64,000 nucleotides of DNA from assembly GCF_014287475.1 (NCBI RefSeq), contig NZ_JACOPF010000001.1:1892833-1956832 (forward strand), written 5' to 3'. The position numbers were made by a program, and so were the translations under genes. Position 1 is the stretch's first letter, and each line of letters opens with the position of its first letter. Of this stretch, positions 37,085-46,147 are shown piece by piece. The notes under the pieces were generated by a model. That model searched no databases and had not been told where the DNA came from. It saw nothing but the letters and a program-made list of their open reading frames with translations. This stretch comes from Mediterraneibacter hominis (GTDB taxonomy: Bacteria; Bacillota; Clostridia; Lachnospirales; Lachnospiraceae).

Positions 37085-37129
37085 TTTCCTTACCTCTCTG
37101 CTTTTTACTGTTTTAAAATCATTCTGTCC

Positions 37130-38227
37130 TTAAACCTCGATACTTGCAAAAAATTCTTTAAATATCCCGCACAGCTTCAGAATATCTTCCTCATAAATCT
37201 CTCCGATATTCCCTATACGAAACGTATCTGCATCTGTTACTTTGCCTGGATAAATTGCATATCCTCTCTCCTTGATATACGCATACATCTCCTGGAATGA
37301 AAATTTATGATGTTCCGGATAATAGAAGGCTGTAATGATCGGCCCCTGGTGTTCTGCTCCTATATATGTATGAATTCCCATTTCCTCCATCTTTTGGATC
37401 AACAGATGATTATTGTCTGCGTAGCGCTTTGCACGTGCCGGAATTCCACCTTCCATCTCCAACTCCTCTAATGCTTTTGCAAACGCCAGTACCGTATGCG
37501 TCGGAGAAGTAAATCTCCACTTACCGTCTTTTTCCATTGTTTTCCATTGATCGTACAGATCCAGCGCGAGGCTCCTTGCTTTTCCTTTACTCTCCATCAG
37601 TTTTTCCCTATTGCAGATGATAAAGGAGAAGCCTGGTACTCCCTGTATACATTTGTTAGCGCTGCTGACAATAAAGTCAATTCCCAGTTCCCCTACTGGT
37701 ATTTCCATTCCTCCGAAGCTGGACATCGCATCTACAATCATTGTCTTTCCTGCCGCCTTTACCACCTTTGCAACAGCCGTAATGTCATTTAGAATTCCCG
37801 ATGTTGTCTCGCTGTGCACCATAGCTACATGTGTGATCGCAGGATCTGCTTCCAGCATTTCTTCCACTTTCTCGGCTGACGGAATCTTATCATATTCTTC
37901 TTTATATATGGAATACTTCATTTTCGCGTGCTCTGCAATATCCGCCATTCGTTCCCCGTATGCGCCGTTTGCCACGATCAGTAATTTTTCATCCTCACCG
38001 ATAACACTTGTAAGTACAGACTCCACGCCGAAGCTTCCGCTTCCCTGCATAAGGACTGCCGTATATTCCTCCTCTGATACATGCGCCAGCTTTAAAAGTT
38101 CTTTTCTAATTTTCTGTGTAATCTGTTTATAATCGTCATCCCAAGTACAATGATCTGCCATCATCTCTTTCTTTACTGTATCCGTTGTTGTCAGTGGTCC
38201 TGGTGTTAATAATTTGTATTGTATCAT
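37130..38227 (-). CDS. phnW: 2-aminoethylphosphonate-pyruvate transaminase
   Basis: 365 residues, class V PLP aminotransferase. It converts 2-aminoethylphosphonate and pyruvate to phosphonoacetaldehyde and alanine. The family N-terminus LLTPGPLTTTDTVK, the cofactor Asp region VDAMSSFGG (about 165) and PLP-lysine 192 (SSANKCIQGVPGF) are visible. It works directly before PhnX. A small TCCCTG/CAGGGA hairpin (38287-38302) lies between the transporter gene and phnW. Confidence 0.95.
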   Translation of the reverse strand: MIQYKLLTPGPLTTTDTVKKEMMADHCTWDDDYKQITQKIRKELLKLAHVSEEEYTAVLMQGSGSFGVESVLTSVIGEDEKLLIVANGAYGERMADIAEHAKMKYSIYKEEYDKIPSAEKVEEMLEADPAITHVAMVHSETTSGILNDITAVAKVVKAAGKTMIVDAMSSFGGMEIPVGELGIDFIVSSANKCIQGVPGFSFIICNREKLMESKGKARSLALDLYDQWKTMEKDGKWRFTSPTHTVLAFAKALEELEMEGGIPARAKRYADNNHLLIQKMEEMGIHTYIGAEHQGPIITAFYYPEHHKFSFQEMYAYIKERGYAIYPGKVTDADTFRIGNIGEIYEEDILKLCGIFKEFFASIEV

Positions 38228-38303
38228 TTTTCTTTTCCTCTTTTCTATATTACTATCCCCTGTTGCGGGGGACTTTACTTTTTTACTCCCTGCCTGCAGG
38301 GAC

Positions 38304-40988
38304 TCAAGGTTTACAGTCCTCTGAAAACTCCTGATGCTTTTCCAGCAGCTCGGCTGTCAGCGGTTCCGGAAATTTTTTCGGATAAGAAGACTGGTTCTGT
38401 GCGTCTGTTTCCTCTCCCTCATATAATGCATTCGGATACGTCTTCTCAAGCTCTGCCCTGGCATTTTTGACAATACACTCTGCCATCTCCATTGCCAGAG
38501 GATTTGTCTCCTCTCCTTTGTCTATCACTGCCAATGATTCTGTCAAAGAGAAGTTTCCCTCCAGCGGATCGATATAGTCGATAGGCATACCGTCATTTTT
38601 ATCCGCCACCGCCTGATGCCGCAGTCCAAATCCAATCGCCACTTCTCCGGAGCGCACTTTTTTTATCGGGCCTGAGCCTGAATCCTCTATATGCGGCCCT
38701 GCGTTTTCATAAATGCCCGCCAATATAGCATGTGCTTCTTCTTCCTCATACTCACTTAGCAGCGCCTGTATCAGAAGCCACGCTGTAGAGGAGCTCTTAA
38801 TATCTGTCACAGAGATTTCCCCCTTATAGACTGGATCTGCCAGATCTTTTATGGATTCCGGCATGGGAAGGTTTAACTGCTCCATCTCCTGCGTATTTAC
38901 AAAAATAGCGCCTTCCTGTGATGTAACAGGCTTATAATATGCCGGCGTCTCTTCCAGCGTAGGTGCGTCAAATGTCAGATCCAGGAACATTTCATTCGTC
39001 TGCTGTGCACTGTCTATATAAAAGGAGCTCATCGTTACCAGATCTGCCTCAATATCCGTACCTTCTGCCATCAGCTTCCCGCCCAGCTCTGAGGTTCCAA
39101 ATGTCTGCAGCAGATACCTGCCTTCATAACCATTTTCATCCAATGCGTGCTTCATTGCCGTTATTGCCTCGTCATCTGCATTTGAATAAATAATCACTTG
39201 TTCCTGCGCCGTATCCTTTCTTGCTCCTGCAAATGACATTCCTCCGGCTATCAGTACCACAAGAGCCATAGCTCCTAATGCAGCCCGCCAGACTCTTTTG
39301 CCGGAAACTTCTTTTTCTCCGGTTTTTTCTTTCTTTTTCTTTCTCCACCTTGCAGCCAGACGGAAAATTCCCTTTGCCGCCAGATTGGTACATAAAATAC
39401 ACAATGACAGTACAAATATTTCGTTAAACTCTGCAAAATGCTGTAATTCTTTTATTTTTGTCGTGACAACCATAGTTCTGGCGCCCGCTATAAAGATGAC
39501 CGCACTGACAGTTACCATTGCATTCACAAAGTAGTAACTGAATACTTCTAAAATTGTAGGCAATGCGTTGGGCGTAACCACCCGAAAAATCGTCTTAAAC
39601 CAGTTGTCTCCCATCAGCATCGCTGTTGTTTCCCAGGAGTCATTCATTTTCTCCAGAGAATTTTTCATCATCAGATATGGGGTAGAGAAATAATGTACCA
39701 CATTACACAGGATGAGCAGCAGAAACGTATTCTGTAAAGACGTCCCTGAAAATGTCAACAGAAAGGCGATACCAATCACCATCCCCGGTATGGTGTTTGT
39801 CGCCAGGGCAATACTCTCCACCGTATGCTTACAGCTCTTTGACAATTTGCTTCTTGCCGTTACTAACGCGGCACCGTAGGCGATAAGAGAACCCGCGCAC
39901 GCCGTCAGAACTGCGACAAGCAAAGAATTTTTAAATACACCCGCCAGTATGCTGTCGTCAAATACAGCTTTTACATGTTCCGTCGTAAAGCTTATTTGAT
40001 ATGGCCACTCCTGCACAAAAGGAACGATAAATATGACCGCAAAAATAACCGCTGTCACCGCCAGTACCGCCGTACTTACCACACCGCAGATTCCGTCACG
40101 GATCTTATTTCTTGGATTTTCTACAACAGAAATCTTATTGTATCTTACATTATATTTTTCCAGATAATGCAGCAGTGCAATACTGATAACCGAAGGAACG
40201 AGCATCACCATTGCAACAACCGCGCCTTTGTTGAAATCTGGAATACTGCCAAGCATCTCGTCATATAATACCGATGCCAGGACTTCATACTGTCCGCCCA
40301 CAGACGCAGGGATACCAAAGTCCGTAAAGGCAAGGAAAAAGCTTTGTATATAAGAGGCCGCCAGTGTTCCCAGCAGGGGGCGCAATATTGCGATAAAAAA
40401 TGTTTTGCTTCCCTTGTCTCCCATCAGTTTTGAGACAGTCATAAATTTCTTATCTATATATCCCATTGTGTTGTGGATCAGTAAAAATGCAACAGGAAGC
40501 GTATAAATCACATATCCTATCAGCAGGCCCCAAAAACCGTATATATCAAAAAACTGTCTTCCGAATATCCTTGTTATCAGTCCTTGCTTTCCGAAGGAAT
40601 AAATGAGCGCAAATCCATATGTAATTGTCGGAAGCAGCATGGGCAGAACCGCACCTGTGCGTATTACTTTTTTCAGAATCTCCGGGATATTCGTGTAATG
40701 GATACTGTAAGCAAGTAAAAATGCAAGTACAATTGTCACCAATGCGCTTATCCCCGCGGAGCAAAAACTATGCTCCACAGCTGTCCAGAATCCTTTCTGT
40801 CCGAACACCTCCGTATAATGTACCCAGAAGTCTCCTCCGGAGCTCTGAAAGGATTTCAGAAGCAGCATCAGAATGGGCGCGGCCAGAAAGAAAACAAATA
40901 AAAGAATGACTGCCAGAAATATAAGCTTTAACTCTATATGCGCCTTAATTAATTTTTCAATCCTATATTTCAAAGGTTCCTTTTTCAT
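38304..40988 (-). CDS. 2-aminoethylphosphonate ABC transporter: permease fused to binding protein
   Basis: 894 residues. Residues 1-545 form a double permease of the FbpB/PhnU-V type, with two copies of the coupling motif (MTVSKLMGDKGSKTFF about 183; ETTAMLMGDNWFKTIF about 453). A basic linker (545-565), a transmembrane helix (566-588) and an extracellular solute-binding domain (about 590-894, VIIYSNADDEAITAMKHAL) follow. The binding protein is normally a separate lipoprotein; here it is tethered to the channel by the extra helix. Its stop is just upstream of phnW, and its start overlaps the ATPase stop by 4 nt, so the context fixes the substrate as 2-aminoethylphosphonate or a close relative. 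Confidence 0.9.
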   Translation of the reverse strand: MKKEPLKYRIEKLIKAHIELKLIFLAVILLFVFFLAAPILMLLLKSFQSSGGDFWVHYTEVFGQKGFWTAVEHSFCSAGISALVTIVLAFLLAYSIHYTNIPEILKKVIRTGAVLPMLLPTITYGFALIYSFGKQGLITRIFGRQFFDIYGFWGLLIGYVIYTLPVAFLLIHNTMGYIDKKFMTVSKLMGDKGSKTFFIAILRPLLGTLAASYIQSFFLAFTDFGIPASVGGQYEVLASVLYDEMLGSIPDFNKGAVVAMVMLVPSVISIALLHYLEKYNVRYNKISVVENPRNKIRDGICGVVSTAVLAVTAVIFAVIFIVPFVQEWPYQISFTTEHVKAVFDDSILAGVFKNSLLVAVLTACAGSLIAYGAALVTARSKLSKSCKHTVESIALATNTIPGMVIGIAFLLTFSGTSLQNTFLLLILCNVVHYFSTPYLMMKNSLEKMNDSWETTAMLMGDNWFKTIFRVVTPNALPTILEVFSYYFVNAMVTVSAVIFIAGARTMVVTTKIKELQHFAEFNEIFVLSLCILCTNLAAKGIFRLAARWRKKKKEKTGEKEVSGKRVWRAALGAMALVVLIAGGMSFAGARKDTAQEQVIIYSNADDEAITAMKHALDENGYEGRYLLQTFGTSELGGKLMAEGTDIEADLVTMSSFYIDSAQQTNEMFLDLTFDAPTLEETPAYYKPVTSQEGAIFVNTQEMEQLNLPMPESIKDLADPVYKGEISVTDIKSSSTAWLLIQALLSEYEEEEAHAILAGIYENAGPHIEDSGSGPIKKVRSGEVAIGFGLRHQAVADKNDGMPIDYIDPLEGNFSLTESLAVIDKGEETNPLAMEMAECIVKNARAELEKTYPNALYEGEETDAQNQSSYPKKFPEPLTAELLEKHQEFSEDCKP

Positions 40989-41770
40989 ACCGCCGCCTCG
41001 CTCGATACTTCTTTTTTTATCGTTCCATTCCTCTGAAATAATGTAAATATATTGCTCTTTTTGATTTCTAACTGGTTCAGTATAAATTCTTTGATAAATG
41101 AGTTTTCCGGTTTATTTATGATTTCCTCCGGTTTCCCAAACTGGGATATTTTCCCTTTGTTGATAATCAAAACTCTGTCCGAAAGTGTCAATGCTTCCTC
41201 CGGATCATGTGTGACAATGATAGTCGTCAGATGAAATTCTCTTGCGATCGTCTTGATTCTCTCTTTAATAGACTCCTTGATCACACCATCCAGGGCGCTC
41301 AACGGCTCGTCCATCAAAAGAATTTCCGGCTTCATCACCATTGTTCTTGCAAGTGCGACACGCTGTTTTTGTCCTCCCGACAGTTGTTCAATATTTTTCT
41401 CCAGGTGTTCCTCCAGATTCAGAAGCCTAATTAAGTCCTCTACTTCCTCCTGGGTAGAAATTCCTGGTTTGTTTTTCAGTCCGTATGTAATATTCTGATA
41501 GGCATTCAGATTGGGGAACAATGCATAATCCTGGAAAACAATATTGAATCCTCTTTTCTCCATCGGCACTCTTGTCAAATCTTTTCCATTATAGATCAGC
41601 CTGCCGCTGTCAATGTCTGTAATTCCGAGTATCAAATTTAAAAGTGTTGTCTTTCCGCTTCCTGACGGCCCTAAAATAGAAATGATCTCTCCATCTCCAA
41701 TCGTAAGGCTGATATTATCTAAAATAATTTTTCCGTCAAATGACTTTTTTATGTTTTTCAGTTCGAGCAT
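40985..41770 (-). CDS. 2-aminoethylphosphonate-type ABC importer ATPase
   Basis: 261 residues, PotA/FbpC/PhnT-like. Walker A GPSGSGKTT (about 35), signature LSGGQKQRVALAR (about 133), Walker B ILLMDEPLSALD (about 155), switch His THDPEEA. A tail beyond residue 210 is short, without a TOBE domain. First gene of the transporter-phnW-phnX run, overlapping the fused permease gene by 4 nt. Confidence 0.9.
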   Translation of the reverse strand: MLELKNIKKSFDGKIILDNISLTIGDGEIISILGPSGSGKTTLLNLILGITDIDSGRLIYNGKDLTRVPMEKRGFNIVFQDYALFPNLNAYQNITYGLKNKPGISTQEEVEDLIRLLNLEEHLEKNIEQLSGGQKQRVALARTMVMKPEILLMDEPLSALDGVIKESIKERIKTIAREFHLTTIIVTHDPEEALTLSDRVLIINKGKISQFGKPEEIINKPENSFIKEFILNQLEIKKSNIFTLFQRNGTIKKEVSSEAAV

Positions 41771-41880
41771 ACTATAAAACCCCTTTCTACAACCGTATCT
41801 CGCGTATACAATTATAGAAATCCCTGCTTTTAGAAATCAATCAAATCGCAGTGAAACTTTTGTAAAGGACTTGTAAAGTC

Positions 41881-41917
41881 AAAAAAAGAAGTTTTGTAGA
41901 AATTCTACAAAACTTCT
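41881..41917 (-). terminator. Intrinsic terminator after the RpiR gene
   Basis: Perfect 15-bp stem (AGAAGTTTTGTAGAA and its complement) with a one-base loop, followed on the minus strand by seven T. It overlaps the stop codon of the 41916-42797 gene, so the regulator is transcribed apart from the transporter operon that follows. Confidence 0.85.
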
Positions 41918-42797
41918 AATTCTCATCATATGCTCTTTCTGCTACTAAATCACTGTTTTTCTTCAGCCTCTTTGACATCCTGCCATAATTTTCATTCAAT
42001 ACCCCGACATACAGCATATCTACCAGAGCAAGCTGGGAAATGCGCGAAAAGATCGTATTTCCGCAAAAGAACTGATGGCTGCTTGTACACAGCAGAATGT
42101 CCGCATACTTTGCTATCAAAGCATTATCAAAATTTGTGATCACCATTGTCCTTGCCCCCGCTTTCTTGGCCATCCTCATCATCTCTACTGTGTGTTTGGA
42201 ATATCCAGAATAAGAGATTCCAATGGCCAGATCCTTCCTTGTCAAATTCCCTGCACTGACACTCTGCAGATAATAATCCGAATACATCCGACAGTTAAGT
42301 CCCAGATAGGTAAGCTTCGTCAACAAATCGTTGGCTATACAATTTGAATTTTCCACACTGTATAACACAATATTTTCTGCACCGGAGACAGCCTCTACTG
42401 CCTTCTTATATTCCTTCATCTGAATACTTCTAAGTGTCTCTTCAAGCATTTGGACAGAGGTTGTAATGATCTTACCTGGAATCTCTTCAAGGCTTTCCTT
42501 CCCCGAAAATGAAAATCCATATAGACTCACATTCTCCTTTTCTTTTCCCGTTTCCTTTTCATAGAGAATTTCTTCCTGCATCATGGCATATTTCAGTTCT
42601 TTAAAACCTTTATACCCCGCCGCCTTAACAAATCTTATCACTGTAGGCTGGCTTACACTGGCATTTTTCGCCACTTCCTCGATCAAAAGTTCTTTCGGTT
42701 GCCCTGGATACGAAAGTATATACTCTGCCACTTTTTGCTCTGACGGTCGCAGAGCAGCATATATATTTTGAATCCTCTGTTTTACTGTATATTCCAT
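41916..42797 (-). CDS. RpiR/MurR-family regulator with SIS domain
   Basis: 293 residues. HTH_6 region AKNASVSQPTVIRFVKAAGYKGFKEL (about 44-69) and a SIS domain (about 125-250). It lies directly upstream of the 2-aminoethylphosphonate transport and degradation genes and probably controls them. RpiR proteins usually sense phosphosugars, so a phosphonate-responsive member would be of note. Confidence 0.9.
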   Translation of the reverse strand: MEYTVKQRIQNIYAALRPSEQKVAEYILSYPGQPKELLIEEVAKNASVSQPTVIRFVKAAGYKGFKELKYAMMQEEILYEKETGKEKENVSLYGFSFSGKESLEEIPGKIITTSVQMLEETLRSIQMKEYKKAVEAVSGAENIVLYSVENSNCIANDLLTKLTYLGLNCRMYSDYYLQSVSAGNLTRKDLAIGISYSGYSKHTVEMMRMAKKAGARTMVITNFDNALIAKYADILLCTSSHQFFCGNTIFSRISQLALVDMLYVGVLNENYGRMSKRLKKNSDLVAERAYDEN

Positions 42798-42941
42798 CCC
42801 CTTATCCTCACGTAGATTTTCTACCTGTTCTAATCCACTTTCTCTGTATTGCAGTTATATTTGTCCTCTTTTGTTACAAACTTCGATAACTTTCATTTTA
42901 AAATTGTTCTGCAAAAAATACAATCCTCTTTTTATATAAAT

Positions 42942-44171
42942 TCACTTCCTAATAGATTCAATCTGCCGGATACGCTCTATAGCCTGTTTTGTCTTTTCTC
43001 TGTCACCAAAGGCTGTCAGACGAAAATATCCCTCTCCACAAGCTCCAAACCCTTCTCCCGGCGTTCCCACTACATTCGCTTTCTCTAAAAGATATGCAAA
43101 AAATTCCCAGGAACCCATATTTTCCGGCGTTTTCATCCAAATATATGGGGCGTCGATTCCTCCATATACTGTAAAACCGGCTCCTTCCAGGCCTTCTCGG
43201 ATAATCCGTGCATTTTCCATATAGTAAGACACCTGGGCGGACAATTCCTGTCTTCCTTCGGGCGTGTAAACAGCTTCACCGGCTCTTTGTACCAAATAAG
43301 GAGCTCCGTTAAACCGCGTACCTTGACGCCGTTCCCATAAATCCCAAAGCCCCGCGCCATTTCTTTTCAAATTTTTAGGAACTACGGTAAATCCGAGCCG
43401 TACGCCCGTAAATCCTGCATTTTTTGAAAAACTGCGGAATTCTATCGCACATTCCGTCGCCCCGTCACATTCGTAAATAGAGTGCGGCAATTCCGGGTTC
43501 GAGATATAGGCTTCATAGGCGGCGTCGTAAAGGATGACTGCGCCAATCCGATTCGCGTAATCTACCCACTCCTGAAGCTGCGGTTTCGTAATCGCCGTTC
43601 CCGTAGGATTATTGGGAAAGCACAAATAAATCAAATCCGGTATTTCTCTGGGAATCTCCGGTATAAAGCCCCCGCTTTCTGTACAGGGCATATAAATCAG
43701 CCCGTCATAGTTTCCGCGCTCCTGATTAAAATTTCCTGTGCGTCCTGCCATCACATTTGTATCCACATAGACCGGATACACCGGATCACAGACGGCCACC
43801 CTGTTGTCCGTTCCAAATATCTCCTGTATATTTCCACAGTCGCTTTTCGCGCCGTCGGAAATAAAAAGCTCTTCCGGTGATATTTCGCATCCCCGCGCCC
43901 GATAGTCCTGCTCTGAAATAGTATTTCTTAAAAACTCATACCCCTGCTCCGGCGCATATCCGCGGAAGGTTTCTACATTTCCCATCTCCTCCACTGCTTT
44001 GTGCAGCGCCTTTAAAATCGCCGGAGCAAGCGGCTGCGTTACATCTCCGATACCAAGCCGTATGATTTCCGCCTCTGGATTTTCTTTCTGATGCGCCGCT
44101 ACTTTTTTTGCAATCGTTGAAAACAAATAGTTTCCCTGCAGCTTCAAATAATTTTTATTGACTGTTACCAT
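42942..44171 (-). CDS. dapL: LL-diaminopimelate aminotransferase
   Basis: 409 residues, class I PLP aminotransferase. It makes LL-diaminopimelate from tetrahydrodipicolinate and glutamate, the one-step lysine/cell-wall route of many Clostridia. The N-terminus ([18 protein letters not shown]), CFPNNPTGT near 180 and the PLP-lysine motif [14 protein letters not shown] (about 245) are diagnostic. It is the last gene of the pyrG-gltB-gltD-glnA-ANTAR run, with GAGGAG before the ATG and 12 nt from the ANTAR stop. Glutamate dependence links it to that operon. Confidence 0.95.
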   Translation of the reverse strand: MVTVNKNYLKLQGNYLFSTIAKKVAAHQKENPEAEIIRLGIGDVTQPLAPAILKALHKAVEEMGNVETFRGYAPEQGYEFLRNTISEQDYRARGCEISPEELFISDGAKSDCGNIQEIFGTDNRVAVCDPVYPVYVDTNVMAGRTGNFNQERGNYDGLIYMPCTESGGFIPEIPREIPDLIYLCFPNNPTGTAITKPQLQEWVDYANRIGAVILYDAAYEAYISNPELPHSIYECDGATECAIEFRSFSKNAGFTGVRLGFTVVPKNLKRNGAGLWDLWERRQGTRFNGAPYLVQRAGEAVYTPEGRQELSAQVSYYMENARIIREGLEGAGFTVYGGIDAPYIWMKTPENMGSWEFFAYLLEKANVVGTPGEGFGACGEGYFRLTAFGDREKTKQAIERIRQIESIRK

Positions 44172-44183
44172 TTTTCTCTCCTC

Positions 44184-44756
44184 TCAACATTCAGCGTCAA
44201 TCAGCATTAAAATCATCTGCGCAGTCTCTGCCATATTGACCCCATTGTCCATACTGCATTTCTGAATATAGCGGTATGCCGCTTCCTCTGTCAGATGATT
44301 GCGTTCCATCAGGAGACGCTTTGCATTCTGAATGTCCTTAATATCCTTCTCGCTTCTTTCCTCCGTCCTCTTTTTGTCCTTTTTATACCGCCGCTCTACC
44401 TGTGTGAGCATCATTTCTACAGTATTTACCAGCTCATATATTTTTAACGGAGTCGCCAGCGCCATGACGCTTCCCTCTGCCTCGCTTACCTTACTTAGCG
44501 AGCCGACCAGCAAAAGCTCATAATATTTCGGAATACATTCTGAAAGCTGGGTATAATACATATCCGGAAGCCGGTAGCCGCTGATAATCAAGCCCTTTTC
44601 CGCATCGTTCGCCGCAATCAGAGCCGAGGCGGCTGTACCGCAGGGAACGACATTTTCAAACCCATGGCTTATGAGTACTTTGCATATTCGTTTTGCATCT
44701 TCAATTTTCGGCAATGCTACAATAACGATACTCACCTTTGCTCCCCGCTTTCTCAT
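44184..44756 (-). CDS. ANTAR-domain response-regulator-like antiterminator
   Basis: 190 residues. A receiver-like N-terminus (about 8-120, without the full Asp/Asp/Lys acidic pocket I would expect of a phospho-receiver) is joined by a helical coiled region to an ANTAR domain (about 135-188: DIQNAKRLLMERNHLTEEAAYRYIQ...MAETAQMIL). ANTAR proteins bind RNA hairpins with A-N-N-G hexaloops and prevent terminator formation. It sits directly after glnA (20 nt). Three leaders in this window, including that of its own operon, have such hairpins. The ATG at 44756 has no ribosome-binding site; GTG at 44735 has GGGGAG five nt upstream and may be the true start. Confidence 0.9.
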   Translation of the reverse strand: MRKRGAKVSIVIVALPKIEDAKRICKVLISHGFENVVPCGTAASALIAANDAEKGLIISGYRLPDMYYTQLSECIPKYYELLLVGSLSKVSEAEGSVMALATPLKIYELVNTVEMMLTQVERRYKKDKKRTEERSEKDIKDIQNAKRLLMERNHLTEEAAYRYIQKCSMDNGVNMAETAQMILMLIDAEC

Positions 44757-44776
44757 GTTCCATAAAATTTATCTGT

Positions 44777-46108
44777 CTATATCTGATACAGGTACTGGGC
44801 AAGCTCCCATTCAGAAACCTGCTTTTCGTAGCTTTTCCATTCTTTCCTCTTGCTCTTTATATAACACTCTAAAAATGGGACTCCCACTACTCCGGCAATC
44901 CATTCATCCTGTTCCAGTTCATGCAGCGCCTCGTTTAGCGTTGCCGGAAGGCTCTGGATGCCCTGTTCCAGCTTCTCTTCCTCCGACAGCTCCCTGATAC
45001 CGACCTTCAGCTCCGACGAGGGCTGTAGGTTTTCTTCTATTCCCTGTATCCCTGCTGCCAGACACAGCGCAAAGACCACATACGGATTTGCCGAAGGATC
45101 CGGACTTCTAAGCTCTATCTGGCACTCCCTGCGTCTGTCCTGGCAGACCTTGAGCAGCGCCGTCCTCTGTGTGGAAGACCAGGTAATATCCGACGGAGCT
45201 TCAAAGCCCGGCACCAGCCGTTTATAGGAATTTACCAATGGATTAAAAAACGCCGTCATTCCCTTGATATGTGTAAAAATTCCGGCAATAAAGGAATAGG
45301 CTTCCCTGCTTAATCCCAGTGCATCCTCACTATCTGCAAAGATATTTTTTCCATTTTTATAGAGCGCCATATTGATATGCATTCCAGATCCATTGACCTC
45401 TCCCCTGGGCTTTGGCATAAAGGTAGCGTGAAGCCCATGACGTTTGGCTACTGTGCGCACCGCAACCTTAAAGCTCATAAATTTATCGGCTGTTTCCATA
45501 ACATCTGCCATTGAAAAATCAATTTCATGCTGTGCCGGAGATATTTCATGGTGGGAAGACTCCACATCATATCCCATCTCCTCCAGGGTCAGCACAATAT
45601 CTCTTCTTGCATTTTCTCCAAAATCTACCGGACTGAGATCCATGTACCCCGCCTGCTCATGCGTTAAAGTAGTCGGGCGTCCATTGTCATCTGTGTGAAA
45701 GAGAAAAAATTCACATTCTGGATTTACCTTAAAGGAATATCCCTTCTCCGCAGCTGCCTTCACCGCCTGTTTCAGAATATACCTTGGACTTCCTTTATGC
45801 GGAGTCCCGTCAGCCCTGTAAATATCGCAGATCAGACGCGCCACCTTCCCTTGCTGGGGCCGCCAGGGCAGGATACAGAAGGTATCCGGATCTGGATATA
45901 GATACATATCCTCCTCCTCATTCCGATAAAAGCTTTCTATAGACGACGCGTCTATCACACATTCATTGTTCATTGCCTTTTCCAGCCTGCTAAATGGGAT
46001 TGCTATATTTTTCATGGTACCGAACATATCCGTAAACTGCAGCCGGATAAACTCCACATCCTCCTCTTCCGCCATGCGGAGAATATCATTCTTCGTGTAC
46101 TTTGCCAT
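44777..46108 (-). CDS. glnA: Glutamine synthetase type I
   Basis: About 443 residues from ATG 46108, which has GGAG nine nt upstream (the frame extends to a GTG at 46114). It makes glutamine from glutamate, ammonium and ATP. The GSI landmarks are present: DASSIESF loop, NPECEFFLF and the metal-binding region SSHHEISPAQHEID (about 190-203), MPKPRGEVNGSGMHIN (about 233) and RLVPGFEAPSDI. Length fits GSI-alpha of Firmicutes, without the adenylylation Tyr segment. It is co-transcribed with gltD upstream and ANTAR downstream, forming a complete GS-GOGAT unit. Confidence 0.97.
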   Translation of the reverse strand: MAKYTKNDILRMAEEEDVEFIRLQFTDMFGTMKNIAIPFSRLEKAMNNECVIDASSIESFYRNEEEDMYLYPDPDTFCILPWRPQQGKVARLICDIYRADGTPHKGSPRYILKQAVKAAAEKGYSFKVNPECEFFLFHTDDNGRPTTLTHEQAGYMDLSPVDFGENARRDIVLTLEEMGYDVESSHHEISPAQHEIDFSMADVMETADKFMSFKVAVRTVAKRHGLHATFMPKPRGEVNGSGMHINMALYKNGKNIFADSEDALGLSREAYSFIAGIFTHIKGMTAFFNPLVNSYKRLVPGFEAPSDITWSSTQRTALLKVCQDRRRECQIELRSPDPSANPYVVFALCLAAGIQGIEENLQPSSELKVGIRELSEEEKLEQGIQSLPATLNEALHELEQDEWIAGVVGVPFLECYIKSKRKEWKSYEKQVSEWELAQYLYQI

Positions 46109-46147
46109 AACCACCTGCTCCTTTTTTCTTTCTATTTTATTATAAGC

